This document shows positions 49,317 to 59,520 of a stretch of DNA of 64,000 bases, piece by piece. Both the position numbers and the translations under genes were made by a program. The stretch is from Sclerodactyla briareus (lineage: Eukaryota; Echinodermata; Holothuroidea; Dendrochirotida; Sclerodactylidae). The stretch is from the NCBI GenBank assembly GCA_026419785.1, contig JAODTK010001222.1, forward strand, positions 558,001 through 622,000. Reading direction: 5' to 3'. Every line of letters starts with the position of its first letter. Position 1 is the stretch's first letter. A model generated the notes under the pieces. It ran no database searches. It saw only the letters and a program-made list of their open reading frames with translations, and was not told the DNA's origin.

Positions 49317-49495
49317 CTAGTCTTATGACATATCGCATATCACGCTGAAATGAATTCCTATCTGTGATATTCCAGGATATAAGCCGCTCGGTTTTATGGC
49401 TGATGTTTTGTAGTTTGTTAATTTATACTGCAATACACTCGTATTATGACATTCACATATCCTGTCGGAGTGGATTCCTATTTGTGATAAAATTG
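49317..49495. repeat. Imperfect direct repeat, period about 125 bp
   Basis: A block near 49,317-49,372 and another near 49,441-49,492 share ATTATGACAT/CTTATGACAT, CATATC and then GAATTCCTATCTGTGAT versus GGATTCCTATTTGTGAT. This looks like two decayed copies of one unit. It sits at the left edge of the GC-rich region and could be part of a long terminal or internal repeat. Confidence 0.55.
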
Positions 49496-49549
49496 TTATT
49501 GGTCTATCGTTCGGCGTTCGTGATGAACAAGGTGTAATCCTACGGATTT

Positions 49550-49800
49550 TTCCATTAGCGGGACCTTTCCTTCAACTACAGGAAATGGTTGGCGGCTAAC
49601 CGGACCTCCGGCCTTCGCCTACCTGGGGCGTACTGCTTCCGTGGTAGAGACTATCAGTTGGCTACCCTTCCCTCGGTCTTACCAGCCCACTCTCGCTCAC
49701 CTCCGTAGCCGAGGCTCTAGAGGGCTCGCCTACATAGACAGCTTACTGAAGATAGCGGGGACTCAACGACAGGAACCGGCCGGCATAGGACTGCCGGAAT
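49550..49800 (+). mobile_element. Possible DIRS/Gypsy-type reverse transcriptase remnant
   Basis: The plus frame 49,641-49,859 reads LAHLRSRGSRGLAYIDSLLK, close to the palm motif of DIRS-like and related reverse transcriptases (LAHLRxxGxxxxxYLDDxLL). The second D of the Y-x-D-D box is replaced by S. A preceding LPF, as in LPFGL of those enzymes, also occurs in this frame. No integrase, RNase H or tyrosine recombinase motif was recognised around it. The match is short, so chance remains possible. Confidence 0.35.
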
Positions 49801-50059
49801 TTACCCCATGGCTTCCTTCAACGCATCATCACCTTCACGTCGGACGCGTTTTTTCCTGACGTCAGCCGTTTCGCTCGACCGACCCGCCTCGTTCGCTGGG
49901 AGACATAGTACAAACAGACCCCGTCCCGCCCATTTACGGAGCACACCGCTACTACACCCACCCGATGTCGCCGTGCTCCCTACAGCCGCCCTGTTACAGA
50001 CCGGCTTTGCCGGACCCCGCTGACAGCGAAGTGCCAACCCACGTGGTGTGGCGTTCCCT

Positions 50060-51030
50060 GTTCCCAGCCGAAACTTGTCTCACTAGAGCTCCAGAGCGGG
50101 TCTTGCCCTCCGAGCCGTGAACCCGTCTCTCCGGCCTTCCCGAACCGGGGTCTGCCCTCCGGAGCCGTGTCGTAGCTCTCCATAGCTGTGAACCGTCTCT
50201 GTCGGCCTTCTCGAGCCGTGTTTTCGACCTCTTCGACCCTCCGGAAGCTGTGTTCGGACTTTCTTCAGCCCTCCTTATTTAGATTGGCTCCTCCGAGCCG
50301 AAGGTCGGCCTTCCCGGTTTCCAGTTCCGTGTCTGACTCTATCAGCCGCCTGGGCCAGACGGGCTCTCCCGACCGAGGGTAAGCCCTACCGACCCCTCCT
50401 GATCCTTCATCCCACTTCTATCCGACCAGATCGACCCTCCCGATCCGCGGTTCGATTTTCCCATGCTCTCTGGAGCCGCGGACCGACTCTTTCCACTTCA
50501 CGCCATCCGAAGCCAGCTCCCCTGGGCAGTGTTCGCTCATCCCGGCTTCCATAGCCGGAGCCCGACCTCCTGCCGTCCTGTGTGAGATCGGCCCCTCCGA
50601 GCCGAGGATCGGACCTGCCCTGCCAACTCACCAGAGCAGTGGTCCGACTTTTCCGGCCCTCCTGGGTGAGATCAGCTCTACCGATCCGATGATCGAGCCT
50701 CGCCGGCTCTCCAGAGCAGTGGTCCGGCTCTTCCTGCCAGCTCCCCTGAGCCTCGATCCCCTGGGATTGGTTCATTCCGAGCTTCCTAGCCGTAAGTCCG
50801 ACTCTCCCTGCCCTCCTGTGTGAGGTCGGCCCTACCGAGCAGATGATCGGGCCTGGCCGACTCTCCCGAACGTGGGCCGACGCTTTCGGCCCTCCTGAAC
50901 CAGATCGACTCTCCACCGAGCCGTGGGTGGGCTCATACGTGATCCGACTCTTTAGGCCCTCCCGGGCCGGATTGGTACTCCCAAGCCTGCGGTCACAGCC
51001 GCGCACCTACTCTTTCGCCATCCGAAGCCA
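50060..51030. repeat. GC-rich diverged tandem repeat, period about 80 bp
   Basis: Recurring words include CCCTCCTGNGTGAGATCGGC, CCGAGCCG, GATCGGNCCT and CCAGAGCAGTGGTCCG. Start points near 50,580, 50,666, 50,818 and 50,898 give spacings of about 80 bp or twice that. A 199-codon minus frame (50,407-51,006) spans much of it and translates into repeats such as RADLTQEGRKSRTT and GADLTQDGRRS, which follow from the DNA period. A repeat-encoded protein cannot be excluded, but nothing else supports a gene. Confidence 0.65.
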
Positions 51031-51590
51031 GTCAGCTTTTCGAGGCGTTGGGTCGACCCCACGGCGGTCCCTTGGGGTCGAGTTCACACGTCCGCGAGAC
51101 TACTTCTGCACCGTCGGAATTCTATCCACGGTTGGAGGCGTCAGATGTGGGTTGTCCGGTCGGAACACGACAACTGGTACTGGTGAAACGAAGTCGTTCG
51201 TCAACGCCACCTCACTCTTCGTCCTATGTCTCAGCTTTCTTCTCCGGCATCGAAGACTTTCTCATTCTGGGGATAGAGACCTCGCAGGCCGCATATCTCT
51301 GAGCAAGGTTTTGCTCGGGTTTCACCATGGTGTGCACTACCTCGTTGCACCGCGAGCCTGAAGAGTCTGCCCTCCTCTTCTCCCTCTCCTCCCGACTAAC
51401 GCTTCTTCGCGAACGGTATGCGAGCGTCTGTGGTTTTTACAACGCGACGTTCGTTTTCATGCTGCTTCTATAACAGTCTCGGCCTAGCCGGTACGAGGGC
51501 TGCTTCTGCATCTACAACCGACCCACCACCCCTGTTCGTGACTGCACGGACCCGCCTTCCATGCCCTGTGCTAGTCAGTGTCAAATTGGG

Positions 51591-51677
51591 CAATATGGGT
51601 AAGTCGAGGTAAGTGAAATAGATTCAACCCACTGACTGGTTTGTGAATCTGTGAACTACGAATACTTACCCATATTG
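51591..51677. repeat. Inverted repeat, 14-bp arms
   Basis: CAATATGGGTAAGT (51,591-51,604) and its exact complement (51,664-51,677) with a 59-base spacer, at the right edge of the GC-rich region. It may mark an element end. Confidence 0.75.
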
Positions 51678-51779
51678 ACTTAACCCACCCTACCGTCCCC
51701 CTTCGGCCATCACGGGGCGTCCTCCTTCTTCGGATCGCTGGCCTTCGCCCTCAATCCCTTGGACGCTTCTGCCTAGAAA

Positions 51780-53456
51780 AATAAGAGGACGTAGGGTTTG
51801 CCAGCCCGGACTACTGTCAAAAGTTGCCAGATGTTCAATGGCGCGGGTGGGGTGCGAAGTGCAAGATATGCGGGTAATATTTCGTATTTATTTCCACAGA
51901 TTTCACAACACAGTAGTTTTGTGAATTTTGTGATAATTCCTTGAAAAAGGCACAATGACACAATAAAATTCAAGAATGGAAATCACACAAGCCACCAGTT
52001 GCTGCTGTAATTCTTGACCTCCATTAATTTCCATGTTAAAATTCAATGTGAACGTCATTTTCATTTCTTTCTTGAATCTTGAGAAGCTAACTCTTTGGTG
52101 ATATTCGTGCCTTTGAGTTCGAGGCCACTAGCTAAGCATCGCATCCGGCCAGCGTACTGTAGTTATGCTACGTGAACTCTCACAATGTGGGCTCGTCATT
52201 ATTCACTGTACTGTGCATCCTATCGCCCAAAAAACTGTGGCCGAAACTACCACGAAATTTGTTGCGCACTGCATAGATAACTGCTGCCAAGATATTGAAA
52301 CCATTCTATTGTTATGTGTGTCAAGTTTTGATTTAATCACTGGCTTTTCTAACTATACCGTTCACACAATCATCATGTGTCTTCAAGGTGGCATGAGTGG
52401 CATCACTGTAGATTTCTCTTTCTCGAAGCGAACCGAAAACACCCTCGAAAATGCACTGTTTCTACTGTACATCGTGCATCAGTGTTTAGCTCAACGTCAG
52501 CGTGTGTCCTTTGGATTCACGCTCAAGAACCAAGACATTTTTAAAAGCGGAATGAGCTGAATTGGCTCTTAGAAAGCAGAATACCCGAATTTTACTTTAA
52601 AAAGCAATAATTGTTGACACTAGGTGTATGGTTAGTGAAGTTGGGGTATAGGCCTAGGCTAGACCTATTGTAGGGCTTAGAGACGTCTAGGCATTGTAAC
52701 GATGAATTTGGATCTGTATTGGATCACTCAGCTATGAATCACATAGGCCAAGGCTAACCAGGAAGTCACAGTGTTAGACGGGTTCATGTAAACATGGCTG
52801 ATGATTACGTATGTTTTTCACTAACTTCTCATGCTGCATTCTGGATCTGTGTGCTACTTCCCGAGTCCAATGTGAGGGCATACCGACTTAGCTAGTATAC
52901 CTGATGATTGTGTGAAGGACACAGCAATCCAAATATCATGGCCTTATCTTTTCGAAACACTTTCCTGACCACATTGAGGCAGGGTGTCCTCTGATACCAC
53001 ATTCAGCCATCCCAGCCCTGAGACTAGAGTGCACTTCACACATGCATGGGCCACTTCCTTGCACGGTGAGGAAGAATGCCTGTATCACGTATTATAATAA
53101 GACCACATGATCCGATACTAGATAGTTCTGCGAAAACCAGGGACCAGTCCTGTCATGTCTCAAGCACAATCTAACGTAGCTAACCACTACATTAGACGTC
53201 CATTAGAAGATACCATTAAATCCGTACCACGGTCAGTTGGTGACATCATCGCCGCAAAGAACAATGTGTCTTGCATCTCAATCATCTCACCTTCTCGAAT
53301 TGAAAAAAATCACGAAATTGACAGTAACCGCCCACCTTGCAACGATGGCACTCTTCAATTGATCAAACATTTTATGTATTGGGCAAAAATACGCTCAAAT
53401 GATGAGTGAGATCTCTTGGGAATGGAGAGTTGGGAGGCCCACAGTACTCAGTAGGT
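51780..53456. other. Intergenic sequence with one weak frame
   Basis: Ordinary AT-leaning DNA. Apart from the frame listed separately at 52,165 I see no gene or repeat. Confidence 0.45.
52165..52560 (+). CDS. Unrecognised open frame, 131 codons
   Basis: One of the longest frames in the window that does not cross a simple repeat or recognised transposon. It has mixed composition, several cysteines (for example VAHCIDNCCQDIETILLLC) and ends with a normal stop. I recognise no domain, signal peptide or neighbour that explains it. In animal DNA of this base composition a 131-codon frame can occur by chance. Confidence 0.15.
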   Translation: MLRELSQCGLVIIHCTVHPIAQKTVAETTTKFVAHCIDNCCQDIETILLLCVSSFDLITGFSNYTVHTIIMCLQGGMSGITVDFSFSKRTENTLENALFLLYIVHQCLAQRQRVSFGFTLKNQDIFKSGMS

Positions 53457-53936
53457 TTGGCCATACCCAACAAACACGAAAAACACGTTTTCGAAACATG
53501 TTCCTATATGTTTTTTGAAAACGTTTTATGTGAGTTACAGAAATGTTACGGAAACGTTTCCATACCATTCAAAAAATGTTTCTGCGCCCGAAAATATTCT
53601 GAAACATTTCAATTTCACTTCAAATTCAAGAGTTACAGCAAACCTAGGAAACAAAATGATATATTAAATTATACTATCGAACAACACTAACAACAACTTC
53701 AAATCCGTTTTGACCCAAATCTTTTGCACCAAAACCTTTTTAAAACCACTTTCAGAAATGTTGCCGAAATTTTTCAACACGTTTCTTCAAAACGTTTGTG
53801 AGACTTCTAGGAAAAATTCTCCTAAACTTCTTGTTACTCAACAAACAGAGTTTTCGAAACCAATCAGCGAACATGTTAAAATGTTTTTTTTTTTTTTTTT
53901 TTTTTTTAAAACGTTTTGGTTTTGTTGGGTAGCCAA
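53457..53936. mobile_element. MITE with TTGGCYACCCAACAAA ends and AAACGTTT motifs, about 480 bp
   Basis: The left end TTGGCCATACCCAACAAAC and the inverse of the right end (TTGGCTACCCAACAAAACC) match apart from small gaps. Inside, the palindrome AAACGTTT and near forms (ACACGTTTTC, GAAAACGTTTTA, GGAAACGTTTCC, AAAACGTTTTGG) recur toward both ends. A T run of 25 (53,883-53,907) lies in the right arm. There is no transposase, and the flanks show no clear target duplication. Confidence 0.78.
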
Positions 53937-54039
53937 GTGTGTGTGTTCACAGGAGCATACATTCCATAGTACTAGACAGCAGGGTGGAAGTATACAATTT
54001 TGTGTACTGTCTATATGCGTCGGACTACTCTGGTGTAGC

Positions 54040-54230
54040 CAGATTTTTCCATTGGGGGGCGCTGGGGGGGGGCGGGAAATTTCCTAGGGGGCGACCATGT
54101 GATATTTAGGCGGAGCGCCACCATGTTGGCGTGGGCGGTTAGAAGAATAGAAGAAAAATTTTGCGCATGGAAAATGAGGGCCCCTAGATGGCAGGAAATG
54201 CACCCTTCCTGACTTTTTAAGGAGTTCACT
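54040..54230. repeat. Dispersed repeat, copy 1
   Basis: Shares with 54,925-55,075 a series of words in the same order: CATGTGAT, GCGGAGCG/GCGGGAGCG, a CCAT-GTTGGCG-TGGGCG core, and a GGAAAT-CCC-TTCC end. Identity is perhaps 60 percent by eye. Confidence 0.55.
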
Positions 54231-54924
54231 CCGTGGTATAGCCAACTTTTTGATAGCGTGCGGTTTTCACATCAAAAGGCGGGCTTGCCATGTTTATACG
54301 AATAAAATTTCTCAAATCTCTAAAGTTGACTTAAACAGTTCACTGCAATTCATGTACAGTAAAGCCTATGATCACGAAACTAGAGATTCGTGCAGAGCGC
54401 GCAATTTTTCCAACATTTTGGAGGCAATTAACGAAAAATTTGAGGACACTATTTGGTTAGATATTTTCATGGTAATCCTTTCTATTTTTGCCCCCTCCCT
54501 CCCGGAACTCGAATTGTTCTATATTCGTTGCCGAATATGGCACCACGAGGTATGTTGAAGCTCAGCGTACAAGAGGGGAAAATTTTGTTCCACAAACCCT
54601 CCAGATGGCCGAAAAAAACAGCACTCCTGAGTGTTCTAAAATAATGTACCCAGGATTGTTTTTCTAGGGAGGTGTCTGAGAAAATGTTGAACTCTCCCAG
54701 AGTCCTGGACGTGGCTCAGAAGCCCAAAAAACAATTGAAAAAATCCAACCAATTATTAATGTCACCATCTATGATCAAATGCATCGGTATCGTAAGCAAT
54801 GACAAGTTCGTGCTACATACATCCATCACCATGCATGCTCCAGGTCATGCTGCACCAGCTATTTGTACCATCTCTCGCATAATATTGAGGGCCTTGGGCG
54901 ATGAGTGGCGTCACCAGACTTTTC

Positions 54925-55075
54925 ATCCTGGGGCACAAGGGTGAGGGAACACAGACATGTGATTGGGGGGCACCAACTTATCAACTACGCGGGAGCGCAA
55001 CCATCGGTTGGCGCGGGCGTACCCGAAAATTGGGGATTACGAAGCCCCCAGATTGCCGGAAATTACCCATTCCCG
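54925..55075. repeat. Dispersed repeat, copy 2
   Basis: See the copy at 54,040. The paired words are ACATGTGATTGGGG, CGCGGGAGCGCAACCATCGG, TTGGCGCGGGCG and TTGCCGGAAATTACCCATTC. Confidence 0.55.
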
Positions 55076-55079
55076 GGTG

Positions 55080-56265
55080 ATTAGGCTGCGGGCCATGTCA
55101 AGTTAACGTTTCAAGCTGTCAAGTTTTGACAGTTTTTTTTACATTCTTTTCTGTGAAAAAAAAAAATCCTCGCGCCGCCGGGTGCGTCAACCCCCCACCC
55201 CCACACCCCCAACACCCACTCCCCAACCCCACCCCCCCCCCCCCCGATGTCAACTTGAATATGCGGTGCCCCGGAGGACTAAGATAATGGGGTTGCCCTA
55301 TTGGCTAATATTTCTTCTGCACCCACCTGACTGTATTATCTGACTCATAATATGGGCAGATACTTAGAACCAATTTGGAAAAATATTTTACCAGTTGGAA
55401 AGCTGAAAATTTACCAAAGGTGTGCTGAAAAGTTTTCCCAATGGCATGCATTGTTGTACCACGGCTAGGATGCGGCCTGTAGAAGTAAACAGGGGCGTCA
55501 ATCTTCTCCATGGCTACAGCATTCATGTGAAAATATATGGAGACAAAAAAAAGGTTTAAAGTCCCCAAAAATGAGAATTGCAACAACCACAAATTGGTTT
55601 GCGACAACTTTTATTAATTGATTAGAAAGTCAGTACTCAGAATGAACAGAATATGATTGCCCAGTCTTAAAAAGAAATGCTGTGGGCTTTTCTGTAAAGG
55701 TTATACTTCTCATCAAATTTCCACCACCTTAATGCAGATGAACACCATATACCTAGGCTTTTGCCACAACAGGGGTTTGACAATGAGGGTGTTGTTTTAC
55801 CACAAGTAGGGAAAACGGCGTGCATATATTGTTTTCTCAGACACAGTCACCTCAGATATGTAGTACTGCCTAAGACTAAGTTTTACGTAAGCAATACATT
55901 ACAGTAGCACTCAACCCTAACAACAAAACAAAACCAAGGGCCAAGAGGCTTAGTGATTCCTTGACGGGCCTTAGAAGTCATTGACCTTAGATGACCTTTG
56001 ATCGACCGCAAAACAATAGGAGAATGTACTAATTAGAATTTGGAAAAAAAAAAAAAAAACCCAAGAATACCAAGTATCGAACCTGATTCACGAAGAAGGT
56101 GGGTCGGAATTATCGTGTTAACAAGCAAGCGTCACACACACACACACACACTCCCCCACGAGCAACTGTCTGACTGCATAGATTTCTTTGACTAACTCAA
56201 GGGATAGAAAATGATTTGGTGTGATTTTTTCATATACAGACTACCGTGTCTGTTTTGCTAATTTG
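55080..56265. other. Intergenic sequence with simple repeats
   Basis: C-rich stretch (55,190-55,243), A run (56,043-56,059), and a (CA)n run (56,134-56,150). TGACCTTAGATGACCTTTGA near 55,982 resembles the modules at 57,780-59,520. No gene was recognised. Confidence 0.5.
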
Positions 56266-57428
56266 CAGTGTTGAGACACAGGCCGCCTCGAGGCCAGTTT
56301 ATTTGGTGGGGCCTAAGATTTGGTGGGCCGAGGCCCGGGTCAGGCCGGACATATATTTTTTGGCTATTAGAATAACATCAAATAAAAAATTCTATTTCAC
56401 AAAATGAAAATACTTTTTTTCGAATTACTGAAACACTTGAATTAATTCGTAGCATCTTGTAATCATCAAAAACTGCTGATTGAATGCTGAAACTGACGCT
56501 GGCACTTGGCCCACCGTGTGGCCATGCAGTCCCCAGTGCAAGTGCTAGAATGCCTGCTGCCAAGCGAGCTAGCTGGCCATAGAAAAACCTTTACAATGTT
56601 TTATGTACTTGCACTGCACAGACAGCCATATGCATCTGTACTAGCTTTGTACAAAAGCAGTGAATCCTGCACCGCCGCGGGTCACTCCCGAATGCACTCA
56701 TGGGTGCACATACATACCTGGGAGCTAAGACTACAACCCCTGTCAAAAGATCGTAACAACTGCACGTACGTACTGCAAAGCCCCCCGCCCCCCGATGTAA
56801 ATGTTTAAGTGTTTCGTGTCATTTCCTCCTAATAACTTTCTTCCCCAACATTAAAGGTAGGGGGGGGGGGTTCAGTTGCTGGCCTTCGGGCCGAATGAAC
56901 AACAACCTTAATTGGAGTCCAATGGTGCGGCCGAATCAAGTACCCTGCTCTATAAGCCCTGCTGGAATGTGCTATCTGTCCCAGCTAGTAGTGCACCGTG
57001 GGAAGAGTGTTTTTATTACCATGGGGTATCTAAATTCTGCACCCACACGGGCCAAGCTTTCTTCCCACATATGCTGGAATACTTGATGTCTTCCAGATGC
57101 ACATTCGCATGTCCTGGCTTTTCAGAGTACTGACTCCGAGAATGAAATTCGTTCATACAATTTGGTGTTTGTTTCAATTCTCTTTTTGGGACTTTTGAAA
57201 AACCTCTTCTTATCTTTCATAAATATATGAGATACTAGCTGTACCTAATCATAATGACTATTTTGCCATAGGACAAAAACAAAATTATTTATATTATTTA
57301 AACACTGGTAATTTAAATATTATGTCTATATAGTACCTGCCCGGGCAGGCCTCGGCCTCGGCCCTCGGAAGTTGTGCCTCGCCTCTGGTGCAGCTCGGAT
57401 GCAGCGGCCCTCGACTACAACAACACTG
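56266..57428 (+). mobile_element. hAT element, 1,163 bp, with 8-bp target duplication
   Basis: The left end CAGTGTTGAGACACAGGCCG pairs with the inverted right end, CAGTGTTGTTGTAGTCGAGG. Both ends lie in sequence rich in GGCCGAGGCC. The flanking 8-mers CTAATTTG (56,258-56,265) and ATAATTTG (57,429-57,436) agree at seven of eight bases, the size expected for hAT. Inside, a C-terminal transposase piece survives (separate entry). The element is far shorter than an intact hAT (usually 2.5-5 kb), so it is a deleted copy. Confidence 0.88.
56912..57133 (+). pseudogene. hAT transposase C-terminal dimerisation domain, remnant
   Basis: The 73-codon plus frame reads LSVPASSAPWEECFYYHGV and then FFPHMLEYLM. 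This follows the conserved end of hAT transposases (LSVPASSAPSERVFSxxG...L...ML..L), the dimerisation region. The serine and arginine of APSERVF are replaced (APWEECF), which suggests decay. The catalytic DDE region is absent from the element. The neighbouring 63-codon frame at 56,895-57,086 is a shadow. Confidence 0.8.
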
Positions 57429-57779
57429 ATAATTTGACGAATAATACTAAATAGTGTTTAATGATCTTTTTGAAATACAAAATGCCAGGTCAATTCAAGC
57501 TTGCTGCGCAGTAACTTTTAGGCCTAGTACTGTGCCAAATTCCCCGGGTCAAAAATATAATTAATTATATAAATAACAAATACATCCACAATCTGCAGCA
57601 CTCCTACTACGACATAGGGACGATCATCTCTCATTGTGTAGGTTTATGCATCCTCAACACCTACAATCCTCCCCGCAAAATTGTTGCACAAATCAATTCA
57701 TGAACAACACATAGATCCATAAAATTTAACAGACGCATAACCTATTGATTTTAGTAAAATTCTTCCAACTTGGAATGAA

Positions 57780-59520
57780 TTAGGCCAAATTAGGCACATA
57801 CAATGACCTCTATGACCCCAGCTGTATCGTTAGATGAATCAGGATTACAAGTGGATCACATCTACCCAGTGTTGTGGAAATCCAACAACTTTCACAAATT
57901 GCATAAAATATACAAAGTAAGTCTCATTAATTCCTACTTGCCAAATAAACGACTTAGCGGTACCTGGTAACCAATCCCCCACATGTTCCCCTCAACTGCT
58001 CGGAACCCCGCCCAAATTGCCTCTCGCCCCCCCCCCTCCCCCTCCACCAAAACAATCTGGCAGTGCTGGCGCCTTGGTATCGGCCATATCGCATACGTCA
58101 CTTTAAGTTGTTCATAAGATGGACATTTGCCAGCCTTTATATTTAATGCCTTTGGATGACATGACTGTTTTTAAGGAAAATGGCCTTGCCTCGATGTGTG
58201 CACTAAGCTCCCAAAACATTATTTTATCAATACACACCCCCTAGGCTAAATGCTAGAAAGGTATCAAAATCGAGACCTTTGTCACCCTTGTAACTTCGAA
58301 AATGGATCATTTATGCAAATTATTCACATTAAATGACCTTTATAGACGCTTTACAACTGTTGTTAATTTATTATCAGATAAGGTGTATCATCGCACCAAA
58401 GTTTCATGGGGAGTGAACGAACTTTAAACTCTGCATAAACTATATGCAAATGTAGACTAGGTGAATGGGAAATTAGTACTTAAATGACCTTTGGTTACCA
58501 TCGTCCCTACGGTAAAATTTATTGGGACTACAGATAAACCATCTCCACCTAGTTTCGACAAAAGCCAACAAACTTCGCATAAATTATGCAATTAGCCCAA
58601 TTTAAGAGTCAATATATCATGCCAGGAATCTTATCAGCTTGTGTACACTGTATATTTGTTATATACTCCAGAAGGCATCACCATGCATTTACTGTACCGA
58701 TCAAGACATGAAGCGTCCAGGCAATTTTCATCAAATATGAAAATTTATATGCAATTGAGTATTGTCTTTCACTCGACAACTCTTCACCTGAACACCTCAG
58801 GAAAAAAATGTTTCATCCGCATGACGGCACCACGGTTCACGAGATATCGAACCCACATACGGACAGAAGGCAGGCGACAGACAGACACACACAACGAAGT
58901 TACCACTATGTCTCCTCCTTGAACAGAGTTCAGGCGATACAAAACAGGCTACTTAAATTATCCTACTTAATTAGTGTCTTCTTTGCCCCAAGTCTATTCA
59001 ATCATGTTCACCGACAAAATATAATCCAAATTCAATCAAATCGGTCCCACTGTTCCAGAGAAATCCGGCGTAAGGAGAAGGACAACACACCTTAATCATT
59101 CATACACGACTAGCACACAACCAGATGACAAAGCGAAAACCGCCGACGTCTCTCCTCGACTTTCTGACCCCAATCATCTGAGGTTTGGTGGCTCGACCCA
59201 CTGACCCCCGAAAACAACACCATTACAAGTTTCTAAGATTCCATCACTCTAACTGAAAATCGGACCACCCTGCCGAATTTTCGTAAGATTATGCTAATAA
59301 GGCTTACTTATTAGCATTTCAAACCTGGAATGACCTTCAGTGGCCATTGACGGCACTGTTAATTAATTGGGACTGAACTAGGGCCCCCTCCCACCAAAGG
59401 GGGGTTTGTGAGAAACTCAACAAAGTCTTGGAATTGCATAATTTGATGATTTACGTCCAATATTAAGTCCACAAAATGACCTTCCAAAGTGAAGATCTTG
59501 CAGAATTGCCTTCAGTCATT
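57780..59520. repeat. Field of related ATGCAAAT/TGACCTTT modules
   Basis: Short words recur at about 100-250 bp spacing: GCATAAATTATGCAA or TGCAAATTATTC, TTAAATGACCTTT or AATGACCTCTATGACC, and phrases like CACCAAAGTTTCATGG. At 58,800-58,890 a segment reads TTCACGAGATATCGAACCC and then a CAGACAGACA stretch. These look like diverged units of one repeat family. Exact unit boundaries are not clear by eye. Confidence 0.5.
59291..59317. repeat. Hairpin, 11-bp perfect arms
   Basis: ATGCTAATAAG (59,291-59,301), 5-base loop, CTTATTAGCAT (59,307-59,317). It lies within the module field. Not long enough by itself to imply function. Confidence 0.85.
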
